DNA from: Xylaria sp. FL1777
Taxonomy: Eukaryota; Ascomycota; Sordariomycetes; Xylariales; Xylariaceae
Reading direction: 5' to 3'
Assembly: GCA_022578965.1 (NCBI GenBank)
Contig: MU400665.1
Coordinates: 1-64,000, forward strand
Length of the DNA stretch: 64,000 nt
Shown: piece after piece, positions 23,546 through 36,374 of the stretch
Layout of the letters: each line of letters starts with the position of its first letter
Numbering within the stretch: the stretch's first letter is position 1
Position numbers and translations under genes: made by a program
Notes under the pieces: generated by a model
Database searches by the model: none
What the model was told of the DNA's origin: nothing
The model's input: the letters and a program-made list of their open reading frames with translations, nothing else

Positions 23546-26500
23546 TAATTATAATAACTACTTTTTTTTTTTTAATGAAGTTATTTTTAACTTATATATA
23601 AATAAAATTAAATAAAATAATTAATTTTAAATATAAGTAATAAAATAAAATAATATAAAGTAATTAAGCATAAATATAATATATTAAATAAAATGCCTAT
23701 ATAATATAATAATTAAAGTTTTTATGTATTTATGGTTATGTTTATATATTAAATTATGTTTGTTTTATGCTATATTTATAGCAAAGCTTGTGCTTATATT
23801 TTTATTGCTATATATTTCTTTTTTTTTAGTTATTATTAAACACTTAGTTTTAGCTATTTACTTTATTACTATTAATCTTATACTTATTTTATATCTTTTT
23901 TACTTTTTTTTTAATTATTATTTATATTATAATTATATTATTTAAACTTATAGTAATTAAAAATAATATATATAAACATAATTGCCATTAAAACTATAAT
24001 TATAAATATAAATATAAAAAATTATTATAACTTGCTTTATGTTTAAATTTATTTAAAAATAAGTTTAATTTTACTATAAAATAAAACTTTAATAAACTTT
24101 CTTGCTAAAAGTTTAATAACTTTAATAATAAAAATAAAAACTTTAATACTTTGCTTTTTTGTTTAAAATAGCTTTAATTTTAATAAAAATTTAAATGTTA
24201 TTAAGCTTTGTACTAATTAAGAAAAAAAAAATAAAAATAAAAATAACCTTAATTTTATAAATCTAAATAAAAATCTAAATGTTAAATTATATAATTTTAA
24301 TATAAATAATGCAAAAAATAAGTTTAATTTTAATGTAAATATTAAAGTTTTTATGCTATTTAAACGTTAGCTTAATTTTATTATAACCTTTGTTTATAAA
24401 GTTTAAAAGTAAACTATTAAAACTAAAAACAAAAAGTATAAAACTATTAAAAAAATAATAATTTTAAGTAGTTTGTTAATATATTAGCTTTATTTTAAGC
24501 AATTTAAAAAAACATTTTAGCTAAAAAATAGCTTACTTTTGAATATAGTTTATAAATTGAAAAATGTAGAAATAATACCTTATATAAGCTATATAAATCG
24601 CTATATTTTATATAAGCTTATAAGTTAATTTATATTTATTTTAAATTAGTTTTATTAATAAGTTAGCTATTTATTATGTTATATTTTAATGTAATATATA
24701 TTTAAAAATTATTAACTAGTTTATTTGTTTTTTTACTTTTTAAAAAAACAATAATAAAAAAGTTATTATAAATAAAAATCGCGCTATTATTTAAAAAACT
24801 TTAAACAATTATTATATTAATTTGATAGCTATATAGTTTTAGTTTTTAAAAGCATTTCTGCGTTTTTTATTAACTTATAAAGCTTAGTTTTAATTAATTA
24901 GCAAAATTAGCAATATAAACACAAGTTATTTTATTTTTATTTTATATAAAGTTTAACTAATAATTAATAATATAAAAATATTATATTAAATATATATATT
25001 TAATAATAAACATAAATTTTTAGCTTGCTAAACTATTAAGCTTTTTTATATAAGCATTATAAGTAGCTTTATTTAAACTAATTTTATAAAGTTTTTTAAT
25101 AAAATTAAAACTATTTTTAATGCTAGCAATATGCTTGCTTTATTATATTTTAAATATAAGTTATAAACTATAAATATATAGCTTAAAAAGCTGCTTTTAT
25201 TTTCTTTAAGAAAAATATATATAAAGCTATATTAACTATTATTAACAAATATAAATAAAAGTATTTAGTTAGCTTTTTTTATTATAAAAATGATTTAAAG
25301 TTTAATAATTAATATTTTAAAGCTTTTTTATAAAAATATTATAATTTATTTATAGCGTTTTTATATATAGCTTATGAATAAAGCATAAATATTTTAAAAC
25401 TTAAAGCAATAAATATAATTCTTATTATATAATAAAAAACAAAAAAATAACTAATTAGTATATATAATATATTTAAGCTTTAATTTATAGCTAAATTAAT
25501 AATAAATTAGGATTATTTTATTAGCTTAATAGCTTTGTTTTTTTTTTATAACTTAAGCACTTTTTAAAGTTTTTAATTGCTTTAAAAGCTATAATATTAA
25601 TAATAAATACTTATTAATTATATTTAATTAACTAGCTTTTTTATTTAATAAAATAATATTTTTTTTTATTATAAGATATTTTACTTATTATATTTTTAAG
25701 GTTTAATATAAATAAACTATACTTATGTTTAGCTTTTTAAAACTTAAATAACTAAATTAAAAAAACAAAATAAAAGCAGCTATATTATTTTAAAAAATTA
25801 ATATAATATATTTATAAACTAACTATAAAAAAATTTAAAAAAGTTTAATAAACTTAATTATTAACTTTTTATTTTCAAACTTAATGTTTTTTATTAATAA
25901 TGCTATTAAGTTTTTAGTTTTAAAAGTTATATGTTTATATTTATTATTATAATATTATAACGTTATTTATAAGCAAGCAACGCACTTTCTACTATGCTAT
26001 TAAGTTTAATTATTAATAATTTTATAACTAAAGCATTTATTATTAAAAATTAATCGGATTTTAATTTATTACTTGTTTTTATATTTTTATTATAAGTTCT
26101 TGTATTATAGCTAGTTTTGTTGTATTGTTTATATTGTTGCTAATGTAGCACACTTAGTTTACTATTATTATAATTTCTTAACGTTTATAACTGTATTAAG
26201 TTTTATGTATCCTTTTAAGCAATTAAATTATTTGCATTTTTTATAATAAAACTATTTTTGTTTTATAAGCGCTTCTTTTTACCTTTTTAGCGCTTGCTAA
26301 ATATTTTATTTACTTTATAAAGCTTTTAGTTTTTATTGCTTATAAAAGTTAATTAATGCGCTAATATTTGATTTAATTTTATAAGCTAGTTAATAACGTT
26401 TAAAATTAGATTTAAAAAGCTTTTTTAATAACTAAAAATTTAACTTTTAATAAAAGTTAACTATATGCTTGCTTTTTTAGCAGTTTTTAGCGTATAAAAA

Positions 26501-29500
26501 ACCTAAAGTTTAAACAAGTTAATAGTATTAAAGATTAGCGTTAATAATTATAACTATACATTTAGCTTTAAAATTATTACTTGCAGATTATAAAGCATTA
26601 ATTTTAACTTTTAAAAACCTTTTAAAATATTTAATTTTATAAAAGTAATAAAGTAAGCATTTTTAAACGCAATAAAAAACTTAGGCTTAATAATATAATT
26701 AATATATAACTTAACAAATTTGTTAATTTAATAATTATATGTTTGCTTTAACGAATTATAAAGTTTAACGTTAAATAGCTAAGTTAAATGCAATAAATAA
26801 AAAAGCAAAACAATAGTTATAATGTTTTATTTTTTATAAAACTTTTTAAACTTAGCTAATATGTAACTTTTGTGCTAATTTAGCACTAATAATTAATATA
26901 CGCTTGTTTAAAACAGCTAAATATATTTTTTAAAGTGTTTTATTTATTTTAATTTTATATTATTATTTGTTTATTTATTATAACTAATATTAAGTACTTA
27001 ATCCGTTAAAAAGTTAATGTTTTTATACTAATATTAAAAATAAAAAGCGCCTTAAAAAATAATATATAAAAAAATAAATAAACTATATAAATTAATAAAA
27101 CAAATTGCTATTAATTATTTTTTATTATTAAGCTATATTGCTTTATGCTTTTTATAGTAATTAGCACGTATAATAACTATATATGCATAAATTTAGCCCA
27201 TTATAAACCTAGTTTTGTTAAAATTTTAAACATTGTTATTATAAATGCTATATTGCGTTTTTATATGCATATAACGCTTAAACTATGCGCTAATAATCTT
27301 TAAATCTTCGCATAATGCCTTTTAATAATTGTAAGCATACATAAACTACATTTTCAGCTTTTTATAACAATTAATAAAGTTATAAGCTTAATATTTACTA
27401 ATAAGCAGCACGTTTTATAAATTACATAAAAAATTAGCTATATTTTTTATAATAGCATAAGCAAAAAAATATTTTTGCTTATTTAAATCAAAAATATACT
27501 TAAAAAAACATTTTTTTTAATTAAATTAAGTTTATATATATTAACGCAAGTTTTATTTTATATAGTATAACTATTTATTTTATAACGTATAGTACTTTTA
27601 AAAAAGTAATAAATTTTATAAGCGGTTTAAATGCTAATTTTTAGCCGAAAATTAATAGCTTAAACAGCACAAAGTATTATCGCTTTTTTAGTTTTATTAA
27701 ACATTATGTTATTAACAAGTTATTACGTAATAGAATTAAAGCAACGCGTTTATAAAAAAAGTACGTTGCTTACTTAAATGCGTTATTTGCTTATAAATAA
27801 TGTTATATATTTATTAGTTATAATTTATTATTATTTTATTATTTTATTTTTAATAGTTTATAACTTATTAACACATTTTTATATACTTAAAACTTTTTTT
27901 AATATAAAGTTGTTTTAATAAACAACTAAAATTTTAGTATATAATTATATAAAGCTTTAAAAAATAATTGTTTAATTATAAAATTAATAGCAAAATATAT
28001 AACAAAAAACGCTTAACGTAAAAATTAAAGCTAATTAATTTGCTTACTATTTATAAAATACTTAAAATAGCTATTAATTATTTAGTTTATTTGTTTTATT
28101 TGTTTATTAGTTTTAAAATAAAATATTACTAAAAGCTTTTGCTTAATTTTTAAATAATAATATAAATTAAATTAAAATTAACTAATAAAAATAAAGCTTT
28201 TATTAAAAATAATATTTTTTAAGCTATTATAAATATATTTAATTTTATAATAAAATAAAATTGCTAATTTAATTAAAGTTATAATAATATTAATTAAAAT
28301 AAATATATAAGCTTAATAAATTTATTTATAATAATAAAAATAATATTAATTAGTTTTTTTTATAAAAAGCTTTTAATAAATTTATAATATAGTTTATAAA
28401 TACTTTTTATATAAATTTATTAAATATTAATAAAATATTAAGTTTATTATATTTTTAATAATATTTTGCTTTAATGTTAAAGCAAATTATATAGCTTTAT
28501 ATATTTTTTTTAATATTTAGTTTTATATTACTTTAATAAAACTTTTGTTATAATAATTTTAAAGTATAACTTTAGCTAAAATATTTAGCTAAAAAATTAT
28601 TATAATATAGGTTAATAAATTAAAAATATATAGCTTTTTTAAAAAAAATATAAATTTTGTTTTTATAGTAAATTAAAAATCTTTTTATTAATTATTAAAG
28701 ATTTATAAGCTTTTTTGCTTTTAATTGCTTTATAATTATATAATATTTAAAGTTTCTTTTTAAACCTTTTAAATAAAGTTTTTTAGCTTTTTAAAAGCTT
28801 TTAAATCTTTTAATTTTTTTAAGCTTGCAGCTATTTATATATATAAACATATAATTGCTTAAATAAAAAAAGCTTTTTTAGCAAATAAAGCTTTAAAATA
28901 TAAAGCTTTAGCTTAAGTATTAAAACATAAATTAAAAATTTTAATTTGTTATATTATTATACTTTTTTTTTAATATTAAAAAAATATTAATATTATTAAG
29001 CAAAATAGCTATATAATTAAAACAGCGCAAAAAAAAATTAGCTTTATTTTTTTTGCTTGTTTAATATTTAATTATAAAGTTAAAAAAAGCTAATAATAAA
29101 TATTAATAAGCTTGCTGTTTATTAAGTTTTAACGTTTTTATAAACACTTAAAAATATATATAATTAATTAATACTCTAATTAATAAATTGCTTTGTTATA
29201 AATAATACTGTTAATATTTAAAGCAATTTATTATTATAAGCATTTTTTAGTTAAATATATTATACTGCATTTTTTTTTTAAATAGGTTTTAAAACTAAAA
29301 CATAACTAGTTAAAAAATGCTTTAATTATTTTACTAAAATAGATTTTTAGCAAAAGCTACTTTAAAAAATTAGTTTTTAGTAATATTTATTTTTTAAAGT
29401 TAAAATATATAAAAAAAATAGCTTACTTAAATATATTTTCAAGGATTTTAAAAGCTTTTTTTTTGTAAACTATTTAAAAAAATTTAACTTTTTTTTGTTT

Positions 29501-29844
29501 TTATTACGTTTTGTTTTTAAATACTTAAATAAAAGCATAATAATATAAAAATACCTATTTATAAAACAGCAATAAAAGTTATAACACTTTAAAAATTATT
29601 ATAACGCTTAATAAATATTTAATATAAACTATTACTAAATAATATTTATATATAAAAAGTTTATTTTAATTTTTTAGCTAAAAATAATATAATTTAAACA
29701 TTTGATTTGTTTTTAATAAAATTAATACTTAAATAGCTTAATATATAGCTTTGCTTTTTATAGCCTTTTAATAATATTTTAAATATATTTTATATAAAAA
29801 TCATTATTTAAAAAATAAATAAATATATTATTAAAATATATAAC
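23546..29844. other. RIP-degraded AT-rich DNA, unclassified
   Basis: About 6.3 kb with no convincing gene. The 73-residue frame at 23724-23945 is Leu/Phe/Tyr/Ile-only low-complexity translation. Bases 25.9-27.8 kb keep slightly more GC (for example GCGGTTTAAATGC, AACGCGTTT), suggesting an element relic. No paired termini were found. Confidence 0.45.
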
Positions 29845-30334
29845 GCATTCCTTAATTAACTTAGCTACTTTATTAAATAAGCCACTAAGCCTTAGCGTAC
29901 TAGCTTACTTACTAAGCATACAGGGGTACTTAATAGCTATTATGACTTCTTTTAAATAATTTTACTGATACTAATCAAACAAAAATATAATTGGTATTTT
30001 TGGAATGTTTATTAAAAAATGCATTTAATAGTATTTTTTATAATCTTGTAGCTATTTTTTCTGCAGTAGTATAACAAACTACGCTAAGTTTTAGCGTGGT
30101 TTTTTATGCACCCCTTAGTAAAATAGCTACAAAATTATAAAAAATACTATTAAATGCATTTTTAAGTTAAAGTTTTAAAAATACTAATTATATAGCTATA
30201 CAATTAATATTAGTGAAGTTATTTAAAGAAAGCTATAATGGCTATTAAGTATGCTGCTATAGAAATTTAGTGTAAGTAGTACGTTAAGCTTAAGTGGCCC
30301 ATTTAATAAGGTAGCTAAGTTAAGTAAAAAATGC
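29845..30334. mobile_element. Foldback MITE-2, about 490 bp
   Basis: Nearly the whole segment is one imperfect palindrome. The left arm starts GCATTCCTTAATTAACTTAGC, and the reverse complement of the right arm starts GCATTTTTTACTTAACTTAGC. Arm similarity continues for about 215 bp to a loop at about 30060-30120. Shared internal blocks include ATGCATTTAATAGTATTTT. It keeps more GC than the DNA on either side. No open frame. The target duplication could not be settled. A non-autonomous DNA transposon is the likeliest reading. Confidence 0.75.
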
Positions 30335-31145
30335 ATTAATGTAAAATATATTTATTATATTATTAAATGCTTTTTATATATAAGTGTAAAAAGTAGCAAA
30401 AATATTTAATAAATCTATAAATATAATTAGAAATTTATAATAATTATAACGTATATAAAACGCTGTTTTTTATTTATTTTCTTTTTAAATATATAAGTAA
30501 TAATAAATATTTTTAAAGTTAATTTTATTAAAAATCTTAGCTTTTAAGATTTTATAAAGCAGATTTAAAATAAATAATAAAATATATTAATTTTTATATA
30601 TAACTTAGTTAACTTTTTTATAGTTTATATATAAACATAAGCTTTTATTTTTTTTTAAGTATAAAAAGAATTAAAACATTAATAAAGCTAATAAATTTTT
30701 TAATTCTTTTTACTTTTAGCATTTTATTAAGCTATTTTTATAATTTCTTTAGCTTATTTTAAGCTAATAAATATATAAAAAAATAAAGTATAACTACGTT
30801 TTTCTTTAATTTAATAGCAAGGTTTTTTAGCTTTAATTATAATAATATATTTGCTTTGCTAATATTAAAAAACTTAAATACATTATAAAACTTTTTTAAA
30901 ATTGCTATAAAATTAAAGTAATTAAAGCTTTTTTTTAATTTTTTAAGCTATATAAGTTTAAATAGTTAAATAATAATATAATAGCAAGCTTAATTTTAGT
31001 AAGCTTTTATAAACTTAGTTAAGCTAAGTAATTTTACTTAAAATGAACGTAATTTAAAAAACTATTAATTAATGCTTAAATTTAATATAATTTTTTAATT
31101 TTTTAAAGTAGTTTAAAATAATACAAAAAAGCTACTTTTAAAGCA
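30335..31145. other. RIP-degraded AT-rich DNA
   Basis: About 0.8 kb between MITE-2 and the LTR-B target duplication. Nothing recognisable. Confidence 0.5.
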
Positions 31146-31150
31146 ATAAT
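31146..31150. other. Target-site duplication of LTR-B, left copy
   Basis: ATAAT, identical to 41206-41210 on the other side of the element. Low complexity lowers the weight of a single 5-bp match, but it falls exactly at both LTR edges. Confidence 0.75.
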
Positions 31151-31437
31151 TATTAAATAAGCTTTATACAATTATACGTTTAATATATATATACTAAAAC
31201 AAAGTATAATAATCTTTATATTATAAGCTGTTTATGTTTTATATGTTTAAAAGAAAAAAAAGTTTATATAAAACAAAAGTTCTTTTTTATGTATAAGAAC
31301 TTTGCTAGTATATAAGCTAAGCTAATACTAAAATTACTTTAGTTTATGTAATAGCTTTTACACAAAGTAGTTTTTATGCAAAATTTATTATACGTACTAT
31401 ATATAAAAGTTATAACTAATAACTAGTTATTTTAATA
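31151..31437 (-). repeat. LTR-B 3' LTR (287 bp)
   Basis: Direct repeat of 40921-41205, including the shared blocks AAACAAAGTATAATAATCTTT, TATAAGAACTTTGCTAG and AGTTATAACTAATAACTAG. Next to the minus-strand polypurine tract. Confidence 0.85.
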
Positions 31438-33801
31438 CTTCTTACTTTTTTTTTAGTTGTAATTTTTTTTATATAATGTTATTTAAAAGAAATAAAAAAG
31501 AATAGTTCTGTAAAACGTTAAACATTTAATATTATAGTTTTTATAAAAAAAGGATTACTTATATGTTTGCTTTTTTTAAACTTTATAGTTATATAAAGCT
31601 TAAGTTTAAAAATAGTTACTTTTTAAATAAAGCATTTAAACTTTTATATAGTTTAATTATTACTAGCATAATTAAAGTTCTTTGTTTTTATTGTTATATA
31701 ATTAACTAATATTAACTAATAATATAAAATAAAGTATTAACAGTAAGCAATTTATATTAAAGTTAGTTAAAAGTTCTTTTTTTATATAATAGTAAGTTTA
31801 ATAATATATTAAAGTATAAAAGCTAGGCTTTATTTATAAAAAAAGCTTAAATTTTGCAGTACTTTTTGTTGCTTTTATATTTTTAAACTTTTTACTTCGT
31901 ATAGCTATTTATTTTGCTTTTAGCTGCTTTATATATATATATTTATATTTATAATAGCTTTACATTTAGTTATTTTTATATATATATTTATATATATATA
32001 TATATATATACTTATATAATAGCTATTTTATTATAGTATAACATTAATAGTTATAAGTTATATGTTATAAGCTAAAATAGTAGCTATAACGTTATATAAC
32101 TATTAATTAGTAATTTTAGCAATTAATTGTTTTTTTAGTTACTATATATAAATATATATATTTGTTTTTTTTTTGTATAGCTAATTATTTAAGTAGTTTA
32201 TTAATAATTATTTATTATATAAAAAATAATAAGTTTTAAGTTATATTAATGCCTTTAGTTAATATTAAGGTTTAAAGTTTATATAGTTTTTAATTGCTTT
32301 TATTATAGCTTAAATAATTTGTTATAAAAGCTACTTTTATATAATATTTATCTAGTTATATAGCATTATAGTTATTTTATGCAGCTAAAATGCTTATATA
32401 AACTATAAAAGCTTTTTATTTTAAAATTATTAATAAGTAGTAAAATTTTAAAGTAATATATATACTGCATATATTTAGCAATTATATAATACTTGTTACA
32501 ATTATTATACTTAAATAAATAAAAAAAAGTTAAGTATTATATAGTAGTTTAATAAAAGAAATAAAAAAAAAATTGTTAAGCATTTATATATAGCTTAAAA
32601 AATAATTATATAAAAAAGAATATAAAATTTGCAATATTTTATAGTTTTTAGTGTTTTTTTTAAAGTTAAATATATTTGTTTGTTGCTTTTTTATTTATGA
32701 TATAATTATTATAACAATTTTTATATAAAAATATTTTTTTAACTTTTTTTTTTTAATTTGTTTGTATAAAAGTTGTTTTTACTTTTTTTTTATAAATGCT
32801 TTTATTTATACAATTAGCTAGTTTATAAATACTAAGGCTTTTAGCGCTTAGTTTAGTGTTTCTTTTATAAATATATTAGCTAAATTATTTTTACTATTAA
32901 TTTATTATACTTTAAAGAATTTTTTTTTGTACGACTTTTTAAGTAATATAATATTAATTATAAAGCGTTTTTTTTAAGTAGTTTTTAGTTTTACTAAATA
33001 GTTACATAACAATTTTAAGTTTAAATATACTATAGCAAAAATTAAAAGTACTTTTAGTGTAGCTATAATTTTTTAAAGCGTTATATAAAAAGCTATAGCG
33101 CTATTAAAGCTATTTATTATGCTATATAATTTACTAGTTAGCATACTTTGCGTTATTTGCTTATATTTGCTAAAGTTTTAATATATAATGTTTTATTTAA
33201 TTTTAAAAGCTAGGTTTTTTTCCGTATAATACTTTATTGCAAATATAATAATAAATTTAAGTTATAAAGTTATATTAATATTATTTATAAATAAACTGTT
33301 TATAAAAATAAACAGTTTTATATAGCTTAAATCTAAAAATACAAACGTTAATTTATAGTTATAATTATTTATTTGCTATTTAATTTTACGGTTTAAATTT
33401 TTAATATTTGCTAGTGCTAAGTTAGTTATTTAAGCAATAGCTGCAAAATTATATATAGCTTTTAATTAACAAATATTGCTTATATAAATACTACGTATAT
33501 ATTAAAAAACATATTACTATGTAACATTTTTTATATAAAAGTTAATTAAAGTTAATTAGTTTGCTTAGCTTTTTTAAATAAGCGTTATATTTCTTTTGTA
33601 CGAAAAAATAACTTAATTATTATTAAATTTAATAAAGTAATTTTGTTATAAAGTTTTTTTTAGTGTTGCATAAAACTTTGCTTTATATAACTTATGTTTT
33701 TTTTTTGCTAAAAATTTAAGTGTAATAAAGCTAAACATATTATTTATTTATAAACTTATAATCTTAAATTTATATAAAAGTTTTAATATAAACAATAAAT
33801 A
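31438..33801 (-). other. LTR-B internal region, 3' part
   Basis: RIP-degraded internal DNA between the 3' LTR and MITE-1. It contains an AT dinucleotide run at about 31965-32013. No protein motif is readable. Confidence 0.6.
31981..32013. repeat. (TA)n microsatellite
   Basis: Alternating TA with one interruption, inside LTR-B internal DNA. Probably slippage in AT-rich sequence. Confidence 0.8.
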
Positions 33802-34273
33802 ACGTGGTTTATATGCAAGTCGTGCATTTAAGCGAGTTGCGCATGTTAGCTTAGCGTACCATTACACCTATTTTCTATGTAAAGGTACTTACTCCACTTT
33901 TAAATAACTTAGCCAAAAAAAGTCGGAAAAATATAGGGGTTGTTTTTTTGTAATTATAACTATATAGTTTACCTAAAATAACTTTGTTTTATGATGTAGC
34001 TATTTTATATCAAAAAGTACGTAAAAATAATCCGTGTAATTTACATTTTGCTTAATGCACGGTTTAAAAAAATAGCAACTTAACAGGACAAAGTTATTTT
34101 AAGTAAAGTATATAGTTATAATTACAATAAAACAACCCCTGTATTTTTCCGATTTTTTTTGGCTAAGTTATTTAAAGGTGGAGTATGTATCTCTTAATAG
34201 AATATTGTATATAGCGGTACGCCAAGCTAAGTGCGCGGCTCGCTTAAATGCGCAACTCGCATGTGAACCACGT
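33802..34273. mobile_element. Foldback MITE-1, copy 1 (472 bp)
   Basis: A near-complete palindrome. Left arm ACGTGGTTTATATGCAAGT...; reverse complement of the right arm ACGTGGTTCACATGCGAGT.... Similarity continues through the arms to a loop at about 34010-34060. It is flanked by TA on both sides (33800-33801 and 34274-34275), the target duplication of Tc1/mariner-type elements. It is much more GC-rich than the surrounding LTR-B DNA and both arms are well preserved. The copy at 53236-53707 has exactly the same length. No coding capacity, so it would need a transposase in trans. Confidence 0.9.
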
Positions 34274-36360
34274 TATAAGTTATATATAAAAATTACTATA
34301 TTAAGTTTTTTATAATAATATTAGTAGTAAGTTTTAAAGTAATATAGCTTTAATTTAGTTAAGCTATATAATAATTATATAATTTATATAGTAGTTTTTT
34401 TAAAATATTTTAAAACAAGTTTAAAAAATAATTATATAAAGATCTTTTATGCAAGTTTATTTTTTAATTATATATATGCTTATATAATATTTTAAAGCTT
34501 GCTTAAAGCATTAAAGTTTTAAATTAGCAAACAGCTTAAAGCTAATAATAGCTATTAGCTTATTTGCTAAATTATTAGCAATTAAATTAGTATAGTTTTT
34601 TTTTATATTATTATAGCTTTATATAACTAATTTAAACTTTTTATATAGCTTAGTGGTTTTTTTTTTTTGATTTTTTATATAAAGCAAAACTTAAAAATCT
34701 AAGTACTATTATATTTATTTACGTTATATTTTATAAACTAAAAAATACTTTATATAATAAAGTTATTAATTTTTATAGCGTTTAATTTTTTAAACAAAGC
34801 GCTAAAAGTACTAATAATGTTATTTTTATATAACTTTACTACTAAAGCATAATTTTGTTTTTTTTTAAAAATTAAAAACAAGTTGCTAATGTTTTATACA
34901 AACGTTATAAAAAAGTTTTTAGCTTTTTTAAGTTTTCTGCGTTTTTTATGGATAGCTAGTTTTATAATTAGTTTTATACTAATTATATCTTTTTTTTTAT
35001 TTGCTAAAATATGTTTAATTATATAATAATATAGGTTAACTTATGTTTATTTAAAGCAAATTAAGCTATTTATAAAATTAATAATTATATTAAGTTTTTT
35101 AATTAATTATATTCTATATAGTTTTTTTTAGCTTTGCTTTTTATGCTATACAAAGATTTTATTACATAAAAGTAAAAATAATATTTTGTATAAAGCTAGC
35201 TTATTACGTTTATAAATTATATAACTAATTTTAACTTTTGCTTGTTTTTTATAAAGCATTTTTATAGCTTTTTTAACTGCTTTAGCTTTTTGTATAATAT
35301 TTAGCAAAAAAAAAAAGTTTTAATTAACTTTTAAATATGCTTTAAATATAAAAAGCATTAAAACTAAGCTATTAAACTTTGCAATATTATTTAAAGCTTT
35401 AACTGCTATTTATAAAATTAACTTATTTTTTATATAATAACTTAGTTTAGTTTTTAGTATGTTATATATATAATAAAAAAGTTTATATGCTTTTTTTATT
35501 TTATTAATAGCTTAATAAGCTTTAATAAGCATTTTTTAGTACTTTATACTTATAATTTTAGCTTAGTTCTAAAATTCTTTAAATAAAAAGTTTATATTAA
35601 AGTTATATATAATATAATTTAAAATTTTTTAATATATATTAATTTAGCATTTATATAAAGCTTTTTAAGCATTTTATATAAATATAAATTTTAAAAATAT
35701 AGCTATTTAAAATAATATAGCTATATTAATTATATATAACACTTATTTATTATTTATTTATATAATATTAATTATAACTTTATAATTAAAGTTATAGTTA
35801 TTTTTAATTATAAATTTGAAGTAATAAAATATTTAATTATATAATTAATAATAATAGTAAAACCTTTAGATTTTTTTTAAAGTAAAGCAATTAATATTAT
35901 AGCTTATATAATTAAACATATTATATAGTTTTTTTATATAAAAATATTCAAAGCATTTATAAAGCTTTTAAAGTTTTATTTTTATAAAGTATAAACTTGG
36001 TTTATATAAACTAATATTAAAAAACAAATATTTTTATTTTTATATAACAAAAATAGTTTTTTTGTTTTATTATATAATAATGTTTTTTATATTATTAAAA
36101 TATACTTTTAAGTAGTTAACATTTTTTAATAAAAATAAAAAAAAATAAAACTATTTAAAATATAATATATAATTATACTAAAAGCGTTTTTTATTTATAT
36201 AATATTTATAGTATTTATAATATTATTTTTACTAAAATAAATATAAACATTATTTAAAGTTTAACTAACTTTTATATAAAAATATATTTAAAAGTATGCT
36301 TTTAATTAAGCTTTTTTTACTATTAAATAATTAAAAGCGCTAATATTTTAAAGTTTACTT
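34274..36360 (-). other. LTR-B internal region, middle part
   Basis: Heavily RIP-mutated retrotransposon DNA between MITE-1 and the nested LINE copy. No readable motif. Confidence 0.6.
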
Positions 36361-36374
36361 TAGTAATTTATATA
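36361..36374. other. LINE-A copy 2 target duplication, left
   Basis: TAGTAATTTATATA, identical to 38574-38587. Confidence 0.85.

Noticed and set aside
23724..23945. 73-residue frame
   Set aside because: Leu/Tyr/Ile/Phe only, no start context, within RIP-degraded DNA.
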